Shown here piece by piece: positions 47,891-56,213 of a stretch of DNA of 64,000 bases (within the stretch, counting starts at the first letter, position 1; each line of letters opens with the position of its first letter). Made by a program: the position numbers and the translations under genes. Under the pieces are notes generated by a model. It made no database searches. It had not been told where the DNA came from and saw only the letters and a program-made list of their open reading frames with translations. The stretch is from Leptolyngbya sp. FACHB-261 (GTDB taxonomy: Bacteria > Cyanobacteriota > Cyanobacteriia > FACHB-261). The stretch lies in the NCBI RefSeq assembly GCF_014696065.1, contig NZ_JACJPL010000032.1:1-64000 (forward strand). The letters run 5' to 3'.

Positions 47891-49036
47891 TTAAGGCAGA
47901 AAAAATTCTTGGGTTTTAGCCGCCACGAACGATTGATATCGCTGAATGAAACGCTCTCGCGCAAACTTCTGAGCGTGCTGGTAGATAAAGGTAGGGTTCA
48001 GTTGCTCTGCATGTTGCTCAAACTCCTCAACGGCAGCGATCAAATCTGTCTCGCATTGACGATCAAACAGCAGGCCAGTTCCACTGCCTAAGTGCTGTCG
48101 GAAGTCACGGACTGTTTCTCGAGCCCCGCCTTTGCCGTAAGCAATCACTGGAGTACCGCAGCCTTGAGCCTCTACCAAGGCAATTCCAAAGTCCTCCTGG
48201 GCTGCATAAATGAAGGCCTTAGCTCCTCTTAAGTAATCCGCTACAACTGCGTCTGATTGAAAGCCCAACACTTGCACATTAGCTCTAGCGAGTTTACGTA
48301 TTTGAGCTAACTCTGGCCCCTCACCAATGATTACGAGAGGACGACCCAATTGATTGAAGGCACGCACAATCAGCGAAATTTGTTTGTAGCCAACTAGTCT
48401 AGAAACGGTGACATAGTATTCACCTTTTTGCTCTTGGAGCTTGAAGCGATCAAGATCAACCGGAGGGTAGATTACAACAGCCTCGCGACGGTAACTGCGC
48501 CAAATCCGTCGAGCTGTATTCTGTGAGTTAGCAATGAAGTAGTCTACTCGATTAGCGGAGATAACATCCCACTGCCGCAGGCGATGCAAAAGATATCGAG
48601 TTAGAGCTCCTCGTATACCTCGGCTGAGCTTGCTCTGGCGTAGGTAGTCAAAGGTGAGATCCCAGATGTAGCGCATCGGCGAGTGACAGTAACAGATATG
48701 CAGTTGGTCAGCCCTAGTCAACACCCCTTTAGCAACAGCATGGGAAGAGGACAAAATAACGTCGTACTCACGCAGATCAAGCTGCTCAATTGCCAAAGGA
48801 AGCAGGGGTAGATACTTCTGCACGCCTCGCCTTGCGCCAGGTAAGTGCTGCAAAAAAGTAGGGGTAACCTTGCGCTTATAGAAAAAGCTTTCAGGCTGTT
48901 GCGATTCGAAGTCAATTAATGAGAATACATCTGCGTTGTAGCAACGCAGAATTGCTTGGACGACCAACTCAGAACCGCCTGTAGCCTCAGGAGTTAGCCA
49001 CTCATGAACCAGCGCGTACTTCACATCCCACACCAT
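47891..49036 (-). CDS. Glycosyltransferase family 1/4
   Basis: 381-residue GT-B type glycosyltransferase. The start is ATG 49036 (MVWDVKYALVHEWL), because the longer reading from 49120 passes through a hairpin and reads as noncoding. Visible blocks include VHEWLTPEATGG near the N-terminus, VTVSRLVGYKQISLIVRAF (the GT-B linker) and the late AQEDFGIALVEAQGCGTPVIAYGKGG block with the E-x7-E pattern. It sits with the sugar transferase and fucose genes, so it most likely builds an exopolysaccharide. Confidence 0.9.
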   Translation of the reverse strand: MVWDVKYALVHEWLTPEATGGSELVVQAILRCYNADVFSLIDFESQQPESFFYKRKVTPTFLQHLPGARRGVQKYLPLLPLAIEQLDLREYDVILSSSHAVAKGVLTRADQLHICYCHSPMRYIWDLTFDYLRQSKLSRGIRGALTRYLLHRLRQWDVISANRVDYFIANSQNTARRIWRSYRREAVVIYPPVDLDRFKLQEQKGEYYVTVSRLVGYKQISLIVRAFNQLGRPLVIIGEGPELAQIRKLARANVQVLGFQSDAVVADYLRGAKAFIYAAQEDFGIALVEAQGCGTPVIAYGKGGARETVRDFRQHLGSGTGLLFDRQCETDLIAAVEEFEQHAEQLNPTFIYQHAQKFARERFIQRYQSFVAAKTQEFFLP

Positions 49037-49050
49037 TTCAGCTTGCCAGA

Positions 49051-49071
49051 CCAGGCTGTAAAACAGCCTGG
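49051..49071 (-). other. Second hairpin between psbK and the glycosyltransferase
   Basis: CCAGGCTGT (49051-49059) pairs with ACAGCCTGG (49063-49071) around a 3-base loop, 14 bases before the glycosyltransferase start. It could be part of the psbK termination region or a hairpin in the leader of the downstream gene. Confidence 0.55.
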
Positions 49072-49079
49072 AAAACCTA

Positions 49080-49106
49080 AAAGCTGGGCTCCTGATGGAC
49101 CCAGCT
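49080..49106 (-). terminator. psbK terminator
   Basis: On the minus strand AAGCTGGG and CCCAGCTT form an 8-bp stem with an 11-base loop, followed by TTAGGTTTTCC. It starts 53 bases after the psbK stop and fits a rho-independent terminator. Confidence 0.72.
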
Positions 49107-49158
49107 TCTGTGCAAAACACTCAGACAGACCCACTGGGAGCCTGAGGATGATCAACTT

Positions 49159-49296
49159 TTATTTGAAGCCCACAGCAGCCTGCCACACAAAGGCTAGCAG
49201 GAAGAAGAACACCGGAATTAGTGGTAGTACATCCACTAGGGGATCAAAAATTGAGTAAGCTTCCGGCAGCTTTGCCAATAGCAACATTATTTCCAT
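49159..49296 (-). CDS. psbK: Photosystem II protein PsbK
   Basis: 45-residue single-helix subunit of photosystem II, near CP43, processed at its N-terminus. The start [14 protein letters not shown] and the core [33 protein letters not shown]-type signature (read here in short pieces: [16 protein letters not shown], then [15 protein letters not shown]) identify it. An AAGGTGGG ribosome site precedes ATG 49296. It lies just downstream of tgt, a neighbourhood seen in many cyanobacteria. A terminator hairpin follows the stop. Confidence 0.96.
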   Translation of the reverse strand: MEIMLLLAKLPEAYSIFDPLVDVLPLIPVFFFLLAFVWQAAVGFK

Positions 49297-49344
49297 CGAT
49301 TAACCCACCTTGCCAACACGCACATTTCAGAATTGTCAGGGATC

Positions 49345-50451
49345 TTAACATGAGTCACCCTGCAAAAAATCTTCTAAGAACCGGCCAGCAAAAATGCTTG
49401 CTCGCATCCTTGTTGTGAAGCGCACCAACTCCGTGATGTTGTGGATCGAGAGAAGCGTAAAGCCTAAGAGTTCACGCGATCGCAAAAGATGTGATAGGTA
49501 GGCTCGACTAAAGCGAGTACAGGTCATGCAGGGACAAGTTGAATCTAAAGCAGTGAAATCTTCGCGAAACTTAGCATTTTTTAAGTTCCAGCGTTCTCCC
49601 TGGACCAATGCGCTACCATGACGAGCTAAGCGAGTTGGGATAACGCAGTCAAACAAATCAACACCAGCAGCTACAGCCTGAACCATTTCCCGGTACGTTC
49701 CTACTCCCATCAGGTAACGGGGTTTGTGCTCCGGTAGCAAGGGAGTGACGGCACGCACAATCGGTTCAATCAACTCTGGAGGTTCCCCTACACTAACCCC
49801 ACCAATAGCGTAACCGGGCAAGTCGAAGGTCACTAATTCTTGAGCTGAAAGCGACCGCAAATCTGAGTAGACTCCCCCCTGCACAATCCCGAATAGGGCT
49901 TGATCAGAGCGTTTGTGGGCTTTAGCACAACGTTCCAGCCAGCGGGTGGTGCGTTTAACCGCTTGGGCCACTTCTTCTCGAGTTGCAGGATAGGAAGGGC
50001 ACTCATCAAAGGCCATGATGACGTCCGCAGCTAGAGCGTTCTGAATTTCGATGGAACGTTCTGGGGTCAGCTCAATCGTCTGACCATCACGAGGCGAACG
50101 AAACGTAACCCCCTGGTCTGAGATGACACGCATCTCACTCAAGCTAAAGACCTGAAACCCCCCAGAGTCAGTTAGGATCGGCCCCTGCCAATCCATGAAA
50201 CGGTGCAGCCCTCCAGCCGCAGCGACGATTTCTTCGCCAGGCTGAAGATGCAGGTGATAGGTATTGGCCAGGATCATCTGAGCTGCTGTTGCCCGTACCT
50301 GGTCTGGGGTTAGAGTCTTGACATTGGCGAGCGTACCTACCGGCATAAACCGGGGTGTTTCTACCGGACCGTGAGGGGTCGTAAAACAGGCCGCACGGGC
50401 GTGAGTTCGATCACATTGAGCCTGGATTTGAAAAGAAAAGGAAGAAGTCAA
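49345..50451 (-). CDS. tgt: tRNA-guanine transglycosylase
   Basis: Exchanges guanine-34 of tRNAs for preQ1 (queuosine pathway). The 368-residue protein has the substrate-recognition region with [25 protein letters not shown] (nucleophile aspartate in DSGG), FDECPSY, the GIVQGG block and the zinc site CPCMTC...H. psbK follows 48 bases downstream, and an unknown gene lies 12 bases upstream; these are probably one operon. Confidence 0.97.
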   Translation of the reverse strand: MTSSFSFQIQAQCDRTHARAACFTTPHGPVETPRFMPVGTLANVKTLTPDQVRATAAQMILANTYHLHLQPGEEIVAAAGGLHRFMDWQGPILTDSGGFQVFSLSEMRVISDQGVTFRSPRDGQTIELTPERSIEIQNALAADVIMAFDECPSYPATREEVAQAVKRTTRWLERCAKAHKRSDQALFGIVQGGVYSDLRSLSAQELVTFDLPGYAIGGVSVGEPPELIEPIVRAVTPLLPEHKPRYLMGVGTYREMVQAVAAGVDLFDCVIPTRLARHGSALVQGERWNLKNAKFREDFTALDSTCPCMTCTRFSRAYLSHLLRSRELLGFTLLSIHNITELVRFTTRMRASIFAGRFLEDFLQGDSC

Positions 50452-50463
50452 TCTATCAGACGC

Positions 50464-50925
50464 TCAGAATGAGAAGTGCTCCTCATCGTCTATCTGAACA
50501 TCCCAGCCAGCTGAGAGTACTTCAGCAACTACAGCTTCCAGAGTCGCCGAGTTGATAGTACGACTGCCTTGATCCTGAAGAGGATTGGAGAGAGGGATCA
50601 ACCGTAAACATCGTTGATCTTGGATCAGATCAAAAAAGGTACAAGCCTCACTGGAGTGAGGATTTTGGCCCAGACTCAGCTCAAGGTAGTCAAAGCTGTA
50701 GACATTCAGGTAGAGGGCGTGATTAGCAACAATAGTTGAAAGCTGAGGGTCAGCGTAAACCTCCAGGACATACCCTTCACCCTCACTTAGAACCTGGCCA
50801 TCCTGGTGATGACAGTAACGGACGCGACCCAAATCGACTAGCAGACGCTGCATGTCCTGCTTCTTGACCACGATGCCGGTGTCAACAATACAGGGAGCAG
50901 GATAGAAAGGTTGCTCTTGGCTCAT
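50464..50925 (-). CDS. Hypothetical protein upstream of tgt
   Basis: 153-residue soluble protein starting MSQEQPFYPAPCIVDTG. No catalytic motif is obvious. A mixture of beta strands is likely (VLEVYADPQLSTIVANHALYL), with a conserved-looking acidic end (GWDVQIDDEEHF). It sits 12 bases upstream of tgt on the same strand, which suggests co-transcription. A compact structured-RNA candidate lies 183-253 bases upstream of its start. Confidence 0.7.
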   Translation of the reverse strand: MSQEQPFYPAPCIVDTGIVVKKQDMQRLLVDLGRVRYCHHQDGQVLSEGEGYVLEVYADPQLSTIVANHALYLNVYSFDYLELSLGQNPHSSEACTFFDLIQDQRCLRLIPLSNPLQDQGSRTINSATLEAVVAEVLSAGWDVQIDDEEHFSF

Positions 50926-51107
50926 AGTGTCATCGATGGATCCTCCGAACTGGGCTCCGTGAGCAACAGTGGGGACTCAGAAATGAGAACCTGGGGTGTC
51001 GCATGATTCTAGCTTATGGATCTTCTTAATCCCTGGCGAGATCTACGGAAACCACCAGGATACTGTCTAGGCTTTAGTATCTGCAACAGCCTCCAGTAAA
51101 CAGGACT

Positions 51108-51178
51108 ACACGTAGGCGTTCACCCTGTCCGGTTACTTTTGGCGAAGCTCCCCAGGAGGGACAGGATAACCTACACGG
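51108..51178 (-). ncRNA. Candidate structured RNA element
   Basis: The minus-strand RNA can form an outer stem of 8 pairs (51109-51116 with 51170-51177, containing two G-U pairs that would be mismatches on the plus strand) and an inner perfect 7-bp stem (CCTGTCC 51124-51130 with GGACAGG 51159-51165). A small CUCC/GGAG hairpin lies inside. It begins 11 bases after the stop of the upstream hypothetical gene. The wobble pairs favour the minus strand. I see no U-run terminator and no match to a riboswitch consensus I can name. It could be a 3' end structure, a leader element or an RNA gene. Confidence 0.35.
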
Positions 51179-51187
51179 TAGCACAGC

Positions 51188-51778
51188 TTAAGTCATGGTG
51201 CCGCCGGAAGGGTCAGATTCCACCTCATGCCAAATCTTCTCTAGCTGGCGCTGCCAGACTGCCATAACCTGTTCTCGGGAGTCAGAAGATTGCGTCAATT
51301 CCCCCATCAATCCCTCTTGATAAAAACGGTCTAGAGTCTGAAGGGTTGTTTCTAGCGACTGGCCTTGACGCTTTGCTGCTTGAACGATTTGGCGAATTCG
51401 CTTTTCAACAAACTGGTTAAAACTCTGGGACAACCCCTGCTGATGCAGAGTCAACAGCCTTGCTACAGCGTTTGAGAAATCCTCGATAGTCAGATCATGC
51501 AAGCTGTGCTGAAACACTCCCCACAGGACTTCTTGGTGTAAGGCGTAGCGAGCCTCTTGGGTAACGTCAAAGTTAGCCTCTAACAACTGCTCTAGAAAAG
51601 GGCGGGCTTCTTGAGCTGACGCAATGGGTACGAGCGCTCTGAGCCAAGAGTGATCATCAGAGAGCAACACAAGCAGCCTGAAGCTATGAGTCTCAATTTG
51701 CCAGGAGTTGGCAGCTAGCTCCTGAGCAGCTGAACCAAACAGCTCGGTCAGGGTAGTTCTAAGGTCCTCAGAGTTCAT
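51188..51778 (-). CDS. Hypothetical protein
   Basis: 196-residue protein starting MNSEDLRTTLTELFG. ATG 51778 is preferred to the frame's earlier start at 51832, which would almost meet cobS on the other strand. It is alpha-helical in appearance, with a central region HSLHDLTIEDFSNAVARLLTLHQQGL and a C-terminal helix. No motif identifies it. It diverges from cobS with 55 bases between the two starts. Confidence 0.7.
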   Translation of the reverse strand: MNSEDLRTTLTELFGSAAQELAANSWQIETHSFRLLVLLSDDHSWLRALVPIASAQEARPFLEQLLEANFDVTQEARYALHQEVLWGVFQHSLHDLTIEDFSNAVARLLTLHQQGLSQSFNQFVEKRIRQIVQAAKRQGQSLETTLQTLDRFYQEGLMGELTQSSDSREQVMAVWQRQLEKIWHEVESDPSGGTMT

Positions 51779-51833
51779 AGGTTTTTTGAGTATGATCTCA
51801 CGGTTCCAGCTGCTGAAACAAAGCTGAGTCACT

Positions 51834-52613
51834 ATGCGGAAACTCTTAGCAGCCCTAGTGTTCTATACAGTGCTGCCCCTCACCCATCCAACTCTGTGGT
51901 GTGGGCGAACACCTGACTTGAACTTTGAAGGAATCGTGCATTTAGCGCCTCTGGTGGGCCTGCTACTAGGAACCCTACTGGGAGCCCTGAACGAGGGGTT
52001 CAGGCTGCTCGAAGTGCCAGATCTATTGCGTGGGACGCTCGTCGTTGTGATTTGGTTATGGCTGACAGGTGGGCTGCATTTAGATGGAGCGATGGATACA
52101 GCAGACGGTCTAGCTGTAATGGAACCAGAGCGACGCTTGCAGGTGATGGCTGATAGTGTGACTGGTGCCTATGGCGTGATGGTCGCCGGTGCAATTCTGC
52201 TACTCAAGGTTTCAGCGCTGACGAGTTTGAGCCAGATTGGTTGGTTTGCTCTTGTCAGTGCTGCAGCTTGGGGCCGATGGGGACAACTGGTTGCGGCAGC
52301 ATCTTATCCTTACCTCAGAACAACTGGGAAAGGCAAAATTCATCACAGGAGTCCGAAAACAACCCGGACAGCAGTCATTTCAGCAGTCGGTCTGGGTGGG
52401 TTAAGCATCCTACTGAGTTGGGCTGACCCAATATGGGGGCTAGTGACAATTTTGGCGGGTAGCAGTTTGGCCCTGTTGAGCGGCTTTTACTTCTATCGCG
52501 CCCTGGGTGGACATACAGGCGATACCTATGGTGCCGTGGTGGAATGGACAGAAGCCCTGCTGCTATGCGTTTTAGTTCTGACTAATCCACTGTTTGGGAC
52601 GACAGTTCAATAA
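51834..52613 (+). CDS. cobS: Adenosylcobinamide-GDP ribazoletransferase (cobalamin synthase)
   Basis: Final-assembly enzyme of cobalamin, joining the nucleotide loop in the membrane. The 259-residue protein has about six helices and the family motifs LPLTHPTLWCGRTP near the start, GALNEGFRLL, the conserved acidic LDGAMDTADGLAVM (about 80-93) and GHTGDTYGAVVEWTEALLL at the end. cbiB of the same pathway is at 8.2-9.2 kb. No cobalamin riboswitch could be recognised upstream. Confidence 0.95.
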   Translation: MRKLLAALVFYTVLPLTHPTLWCGRTPDLNFEGIVHLAPLVGLLLGTLLGALNEGFRLLEVPDLLRGTLVVVIWLWLTGGLHLDGAMDTADGLAVMEPERRLQVMADSVTGAYGVMVAGAILLLKVSALTSLSQIGWFALVSAAAWGRWGQLVAAASYPYLRTTGKGKIHHRSPKTTRTAVISAVGLGGLSILLSWADPIWGLVTILAGSSLALLSGFYFYRALGGHTGDTYGAVVEWTEALLLCVLVLTNPLFGTTVQ

Positions 52614-52663
52614 TTTTTAGCTGTTGAGCGTAAATTCAGGCAGATTATGGAGAAGCAAAGGTG

Positions 52664-52690
52664 TTGTACCTACTTGCTTGTACCTACTTG
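52664..52690. repeat. 13-base tandem repeat upstream of exported-protein gene
   Basis: TTGTACCTACTTG occurs at 52664-52676 and 52678-52690, separated by a single C. The second copy ends at the ribosome site (GGAGG) of the next gene. It may be a recent duplication or a regulatory site in the leader. Confidence 0.85.
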
Positions 52691-52698
52691 GAGGCGAT

Positions 52699-53466
52699 AT
52701 GAGGAGTTTTGTTTTGTGTTCTACCCGTCGACTGCTATATGTCACGGCCTGTGCCATGTGTATCCCCCTAATAGCCCTTGCGATTTCAGCCCAAAAGGTT
52801 GGAGCAGAGCCCACGCCAATTCAAAATTCTCAAGTCCCTGACCTGGATGCGACTTACCAGCCTATTCAAGTTCCGCAAGCACAGGCCAATTTCTACACTC
52901 GCACCTACACGCCCACAGACTTCGGAGCTAATCCAGATCAGCGAGTACAGCGGATGAGTCTAGCTATAACCCCAGACCTGCGAGCTGGTGTATTCAACGA
53001 CCTCGGCTTTCGGTTAGCTTCAGTTTTTCGGGTCAATGGGGTAGAAACGCCTCTCTACCGGACCCAGGGTCGCTGTCAACCGTACATCCGTTATGGCACT
53101 ACAAACCAGGTTCAATATCAGTGCGTCGGCAGCTTTGATCCAGTGAGGCGGCCAGATATTACCCATTTCACCCTAACTACAGGGGCTCAAAATGGCCAAC
53201 CGGGTCTTTTCCTGAAAGCAGAACGCGTACTCTTATTTACGCCTGCTCCCTCCATTGCTGATCCTTTGAGCCCAACCTACGGCTTTGGACGCATGAGTGA
53301 TCCGGATTGGACACCAACCAGCTACGTCTACTTTCTGCCATTTGCAACTACAGGGCCTCTCTCGGCTTTAGATGAGCGTGCTGCCGCTGCGCCTGTCACC
53401 ACATCATTTCAGCCCAGTGCATTTCAGCCGTCTGCATCGTCTCGTCCGGTTCGCTCCCTCTGGTAG
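52699..53466 (+). CDS. Exported hypothetical protein
   Basis: 255-residue protein starting MRSFVLCSTRR behind GGAGG. A hydrophobic segment CAMCIPLIALAISA and the following cleavage-like site indicate a signal peptide, so it should be exported. The mature part looks beta-rich (TDFGANPDQRVQRMSLAITPDL and later strands) and ends with a short proline/serine-rich repeat QPSAFQPSA. An earlier in-frame start at 52624 adds an unconvincing 25 residues. The function is unknown. The glutaminase frame begins at or before its stop codon. Confidence 0.75.
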   Translation: MRSFVLCSTRRLLYVTACAMCIPLIALAISAQKVGAEPTPIQNSQVPDLDATYQPIQVPQAQANFYTRTYTPTDFGANPDQRVQRMSLAITPDLRAGVFNDLGFRLASVFRVNGVETPLYRTQGRCQPYIRYGTTNQVQYQCVGSFDPVRRPDITHFTLTTGAQNGQPGLFLKAERVLLFTPAPSIADPLSPTYGFGRMSDPDWTPTSYVYFLPFATTGPLSALDERAAAAPVTTSFQPSAFQPSASSRPVRSLW

Positions 53467-54386
53467 GGCCAAACGGCCTTGCAGCTCTCACCCAGACCCA
53501 GTTAGATCACTGGGTCGATCAAGCGCGAGCTTACATCCAACCGCCACATCAGCTACCAAACCACATTCCTTTGCTAGCTCAAGCTAATCCGGCTTGGCTA
53601 GCAATTCAGGTTCAGACGTTGCAGGGTGAGAGCTTCAAAGCAGGCAAGGTCGACCCAGCCTTCGCCTTGATGAGTGTAGTCAAGCCATTGGTGCTGTTGT
53701 TCCTGCTGGAATATTTGGGAGCGGACACCGTTTTTCAGCATGTAGGCATGGACCCATCGGACCGAGCCTTCAATTGTTTAACTCAATTGGAGCTTGACCT
53801 AGGTTGGCCTCGCAATCCCCTAATCAACAGTGGCGCCATTGTCTTGGCCTCGCTGCTGCCTGGGCAAGATGCTCAATCTCGCTGTGCGGCTCTGTGTCAC
53901 TGGCTGTGTCAACAGTCAGGCCAGCAACTGTTCTTGAATGAGACGTTACTAGCCTCTGTTCGTCTAGCAGGGGGACATGCCAACAGAGCCTTAGCCAGGA
54001 CTTTGGTACAGCATGGAAAGCTAGGCGAACCAGAGCTGGCACTAAACACCTACAACCATCTCTGCTGTCTATCGGGAACTGTAGCTAACCTGGCAGGCAT
54101 TGGCCTGCTACTGGCTAAACCTGGTCACTCACCCCGTGTAGAGCACCGCCGTATTGTTAATGCCCTAATGTCAACCTGTGGGCTGTATGAAGCCTCAGGA
54201 CGGTTTGCGGCCCGCGTGGGTTTACCAACGAAGTCCGGCGTTAGCGGTGCTCTTTTATCAGTAGTGCCAAGTCAAGGGGCTATTGCCTGCTACAGTCCCG
54301 CGTTAGATCTGAATGGCAATTCCTTAGCTGGATGCTATCTACTGGAGCAAATGGCTCAAGCCTTGAACCTGAGCCTTTTCAGTTAA
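53460..54386 (+). CDS. glsA: Glutaminase (start codon unresolved)
   Basis: Hydrolyses glutamine to glutamate and ammonia; glutaminase family, serine-dependent. The catalytic serine-lysine appears as S-V-V-K in LMSVVKPLVL. Other family blocks are GMDPSDRAFNCLTQLELD, PRNPLINSGAIV, LNTYNHLCCLSGTVANLA and VGLPTKSGVSGALLSVVP. The coding pattern continues upstream of the first TTG (53571) through PNGLAALTQTQLDHWVDQA, which is typical of the family N-terminus. No ATG, GTG or TTG is in frame there; the only near-cognate codon is CTG 53460, which overlaps the stop of the exported-protein gene. I give 53460 as the likely real start. Confidence 0.8.
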   Translation: MVGPNGLAALTQTQLDHWVDQARAYIQPPHQLPNHIPLLAQANPAWLAIQVQTLQGESFKAGKVDPAFALMSVVKPLVLLFLLEYLGADTVFQHVGMDPSDRAFNCLTQLELDLGWPRNPLINSGAIVLASLLPGQDAQSRCAALCHWLCQQSGQQLFLNETLLASVRLAGGHANRALARTLVQHGKLGEPELALNTYNHLCCLSGTVANLAGIGLLLAKPGHSPRVEHRRIVNALMSTCGLYEASGRFAARVGLPTKSGVSGALLSVVPSQGAIACYSPALDLNGNSLAGCYLLEQMAQALNLSLFS

Positions 54387-54404
54387 GGCTAACTTAAAGC
54401 AGTG

Positions 54405-55469
54405 TCACTTACGCTCTGGATGAGCCGCTTCTGGCGGTGGCCCCATTTCGTTAATTGCTGCAATCATCTGATAGAGACGGCCCTGGTCCCGTTGATTGAA
54501 GTACAACAATAGCCGAGGCAAGTCCAAAGTCTCATCTTTGCCTTCCTCAGGCAAAGCCCGACTCTTGATGATTTGCCCCTTGACCAGAATGTCACTGAAT
54601 AGAGCATTGAGTTGCTCAACTTCAAGATCGGAGAGTTCAAAGTTGAGCCTGAGCACTAGTTTCGGACCGACATAACGGCAGGAGTGATAAACCCGGTAGA
54701 AGCTGGCAATCGCCTCACAAGCGACATCAACCCGGTCTGTAAGCGTATACAAGCTGCGATCATCCGGACTAATTAATCCGCGTTTCAGCAGGTGCTTCTG
54801 AATGTACGCATCCCATTCCAACCAGTAGTCTCCCCCTGGCTTGTCAACCAGAACCAGTGGTAGGGGCTGCGATTTGCCAGTTTGGCAAAGGGTTAGGCAT
54901 TCAAACGCTTCATCATGGGTGCCAAAACCACCGGGAAACAGAGCGAGGGCGTCACTCTCTTTGAGAAAGAACAATTTGCGAGTAAAGAAGTATTTAAAGT
55001 CGATCAGCTTAGGGTCGCCTTGAATGTACGGGTTAGCTCCCTGCTCAAACGGCAAGCGGATATTGAGGCCGAAAGAGCGCTCAGTCCCCGCTCCTTCATT
55101 AGCACCCTGCATGATGCCCCCGCCAGCTCCCGTTATCACCATGAAGCCTTGCGCTGTTACACAACGGGCAAAGTCTGCTGCAAGTTGGTACTCTGGGCTA
55201 TCCGGTTGAATTCTAGCGGAGCCAAAAATACTAATCTTGCGGGTATGGCGATAGGGATAAAAGACTTGGAAGCCTCCAGCCATATCTTGCAGAGCAGCAC
55301 TAAGGATCTTCCAATCGAGACGGTCAATTTCACCGTTGGCTAGGTGCAGGGTCGAGGCTAGCACCTGTTGAATCAGCGCACCATTCTTAAGATCAGGCAA
55401 CTGGTCCAACAAATGATTAAGCTGGTTGCGCAGAGCGGATGAGGGGTCATTGGAAGGCAATGAAGTCAT
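54405..55469 (-). CDS. LOG/TIGR00730-family Rossmann-fold protein
   Basis: 354-residue relative of the LOG (Lonely Guy) family, some of which release free cytokinin bases or cleave nucleotide monophosphates. The diagnostic nucleotide site appears as GAGGGIMQGANEGA (near 110-125) and PGGFGTHDEAFE (near 180-191). It is longer than the 180-250 residues of plain LOG proteins, with about 75 extra N-terminal residues and a C-terminal extension. ATG 55469 (MTSLPSND) is preferred to TTG 55484. The substrate is unknown. Confidence 0.88.
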   Translation of the reverse strand: MTSLPSNDPSSALRNQLNHLLDQLPDLKNGALIQQVLASTLHLANGEIDRLDWKILSAALQDMAGGFQVFYPYRHTRKISIFGSARIQPDSPEYQLAADFARCVTAQGFMVITGAGGGIMQGANEGAGTERSFGLNIRLPFEQGANPYIQGDPKLIDFKYFFTRKLFFLKESDALALFPGGFGTHDEAFECLTLCQTGKSQPLPLVLVDKPGGDYWLEWDAYIQKHLLKRGLISPDDRSLYTLTDRVDVACEAIASFYRVYHSCRYVGPKLVLRLNFELSDLEVEQLNALFSDILVKGQIIKSRALPEEGKDETLDLPRLLLYFNQRDQGRLYQMIAAINEMGPPPEAAHPERK

Positions 55470-55559
55470 GGGGGAAGGCACCAATGGGCCACTATTCTAC
55501 TGGCTTGCAGCCCTCCGCTACCTGCTCAGGCTGTTACTCCTCAAGTTAAACGAACAAAC

Positions 55560-55589
55560 AAACGCCCTAGCCCAATGGCTAGAGCGTTT
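55560..55589 (-). terminator. trxA terminator
   Basis: On the minus strand AAACGC-U-CUAGCC and GGCUAG-G-GCGUUU form a 13-bp stem (one U-G pair) with a 4-base loop, followed by GUUUGUUCG. It starts 25 bases after the trxA stop. Confidence 0.85.
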
Positions 55590-55614
55590 GGAAATGTCAA
55601 TAGGTCAGCCTGGA

Positions 55615-55938
55615 TTACAGATGCTTCTCAAGGGTGTTGGCCAAAGTGGTTTTAGGCACCGCACCAACTACCATGTCCACTTTCTGCCCAGCTTTAAAGA
55701 CCATTAATGTTGGAATACTACGAATCCCATACTGGCTAGCGATACCGGGGTTCTCATCGGTATTTACTTTAACGACTTTGACCTTGCCGTCGTACTGCTG
55801 AGCGATTTCATCAACCACTGGAGCTACCATGCGGCAGGGACCGCACCAAGGAGCCCAAAAGTCCACCAGAACCGGAACATCGCTTTCCAGAACTTCTTGC
55901 TTAAAGCTGGTGTCCGTGACGGAAACGGCTGATGACAT
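55615..55938 (-). CDS. trxA: Thioredoxin
   Basis: 107-residue thioredoxin with the active site W-C-G-P-C at 31-35 and the conserved cis-proline region [12 protein letters not shown]. It reduces disulfides in photosynthetic carbon metabolism and other targets. It lies downstream of the Yfr1 RNA and guaB3 on the same strand; this trxA-Yfr1-guaB arrangement is known from several cyanobacteria. A clear terminator follows it. Confidence 0.97.
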   Translation of the reverse strand: MSSAVSVTDTSFKQEVLESDVPVLVDFWAPWCGPCRMVAPVVDEIAQQYDGKVKVVKVNTDENPGIASQYGIRSIPTLMVFKAGQKVDMVVGAVPKTTLANTLEKHL

Positions 55939-56037
55939 GCCTGCAAAAATCCTTTAAATCAGGGCTATCTGTATTGAATTTATCATAGGTGCTTTTTGGT
56001 AAGTCTGAACGAAAACAATTTCAGTCAGATTTTCAGC

Positions 56038-56111
56038 CCAAAAGGAACCGCCCGAACCGAAGTCCAGGCGGAGTGTGGTGTGAGGAGTGAACGGAAACAT
56101 GCGTCTCCGCT
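56038..56111 (-). ncRNA. yfr1: Yfr1 small regulatory RNA
   Basis: Between guaB3 and trxA on the minus strand lies a match to the Yfr1 core ACTCCTCACAC (56078-56088). It is preceded by a short hairpin (GCGGAGA/TTTCCGT) and followed by a 10-bp stem with a UUCG loop (56048-56071) and a U-rich tail, the classic Yfr1 terminator. A TACAAT hexamer at 56123-56118 puts the transcription start near 56111. Yfr1 base-pairs with mRNAs of outer-membrane proteins in other cyanobacteria. The exact ends are inferred from the hexamer and the tail. Confidence 0.93.
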
Positions 56112-56213
56112 CACTTTATTGTAAGCGAGTCTCCCCAATTTTGCAGAGGATACAACTGGTGTAAGCCTCTAGACAGATAAATTGTAGCTGTTAGAGACCC
56201 TGTAAACTTTTGT

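Noticed and set aside
51121-51178. Glutamine riboswitch (glnA RNA) on the plus strand
   Set aside because: CGTTCACCC is present, but the GGAAGUAGG and later conserved blocks are not, and the wobble pairs favour the minus strand.
53372-53587. 71-codon plus-strand frame across the exported-protein/glutaminase junction
   Set aside because: Its translation has serine/arginine/proline-rich noise, while the adjacent frame encodes a recognisable glutaminase N-terminus.
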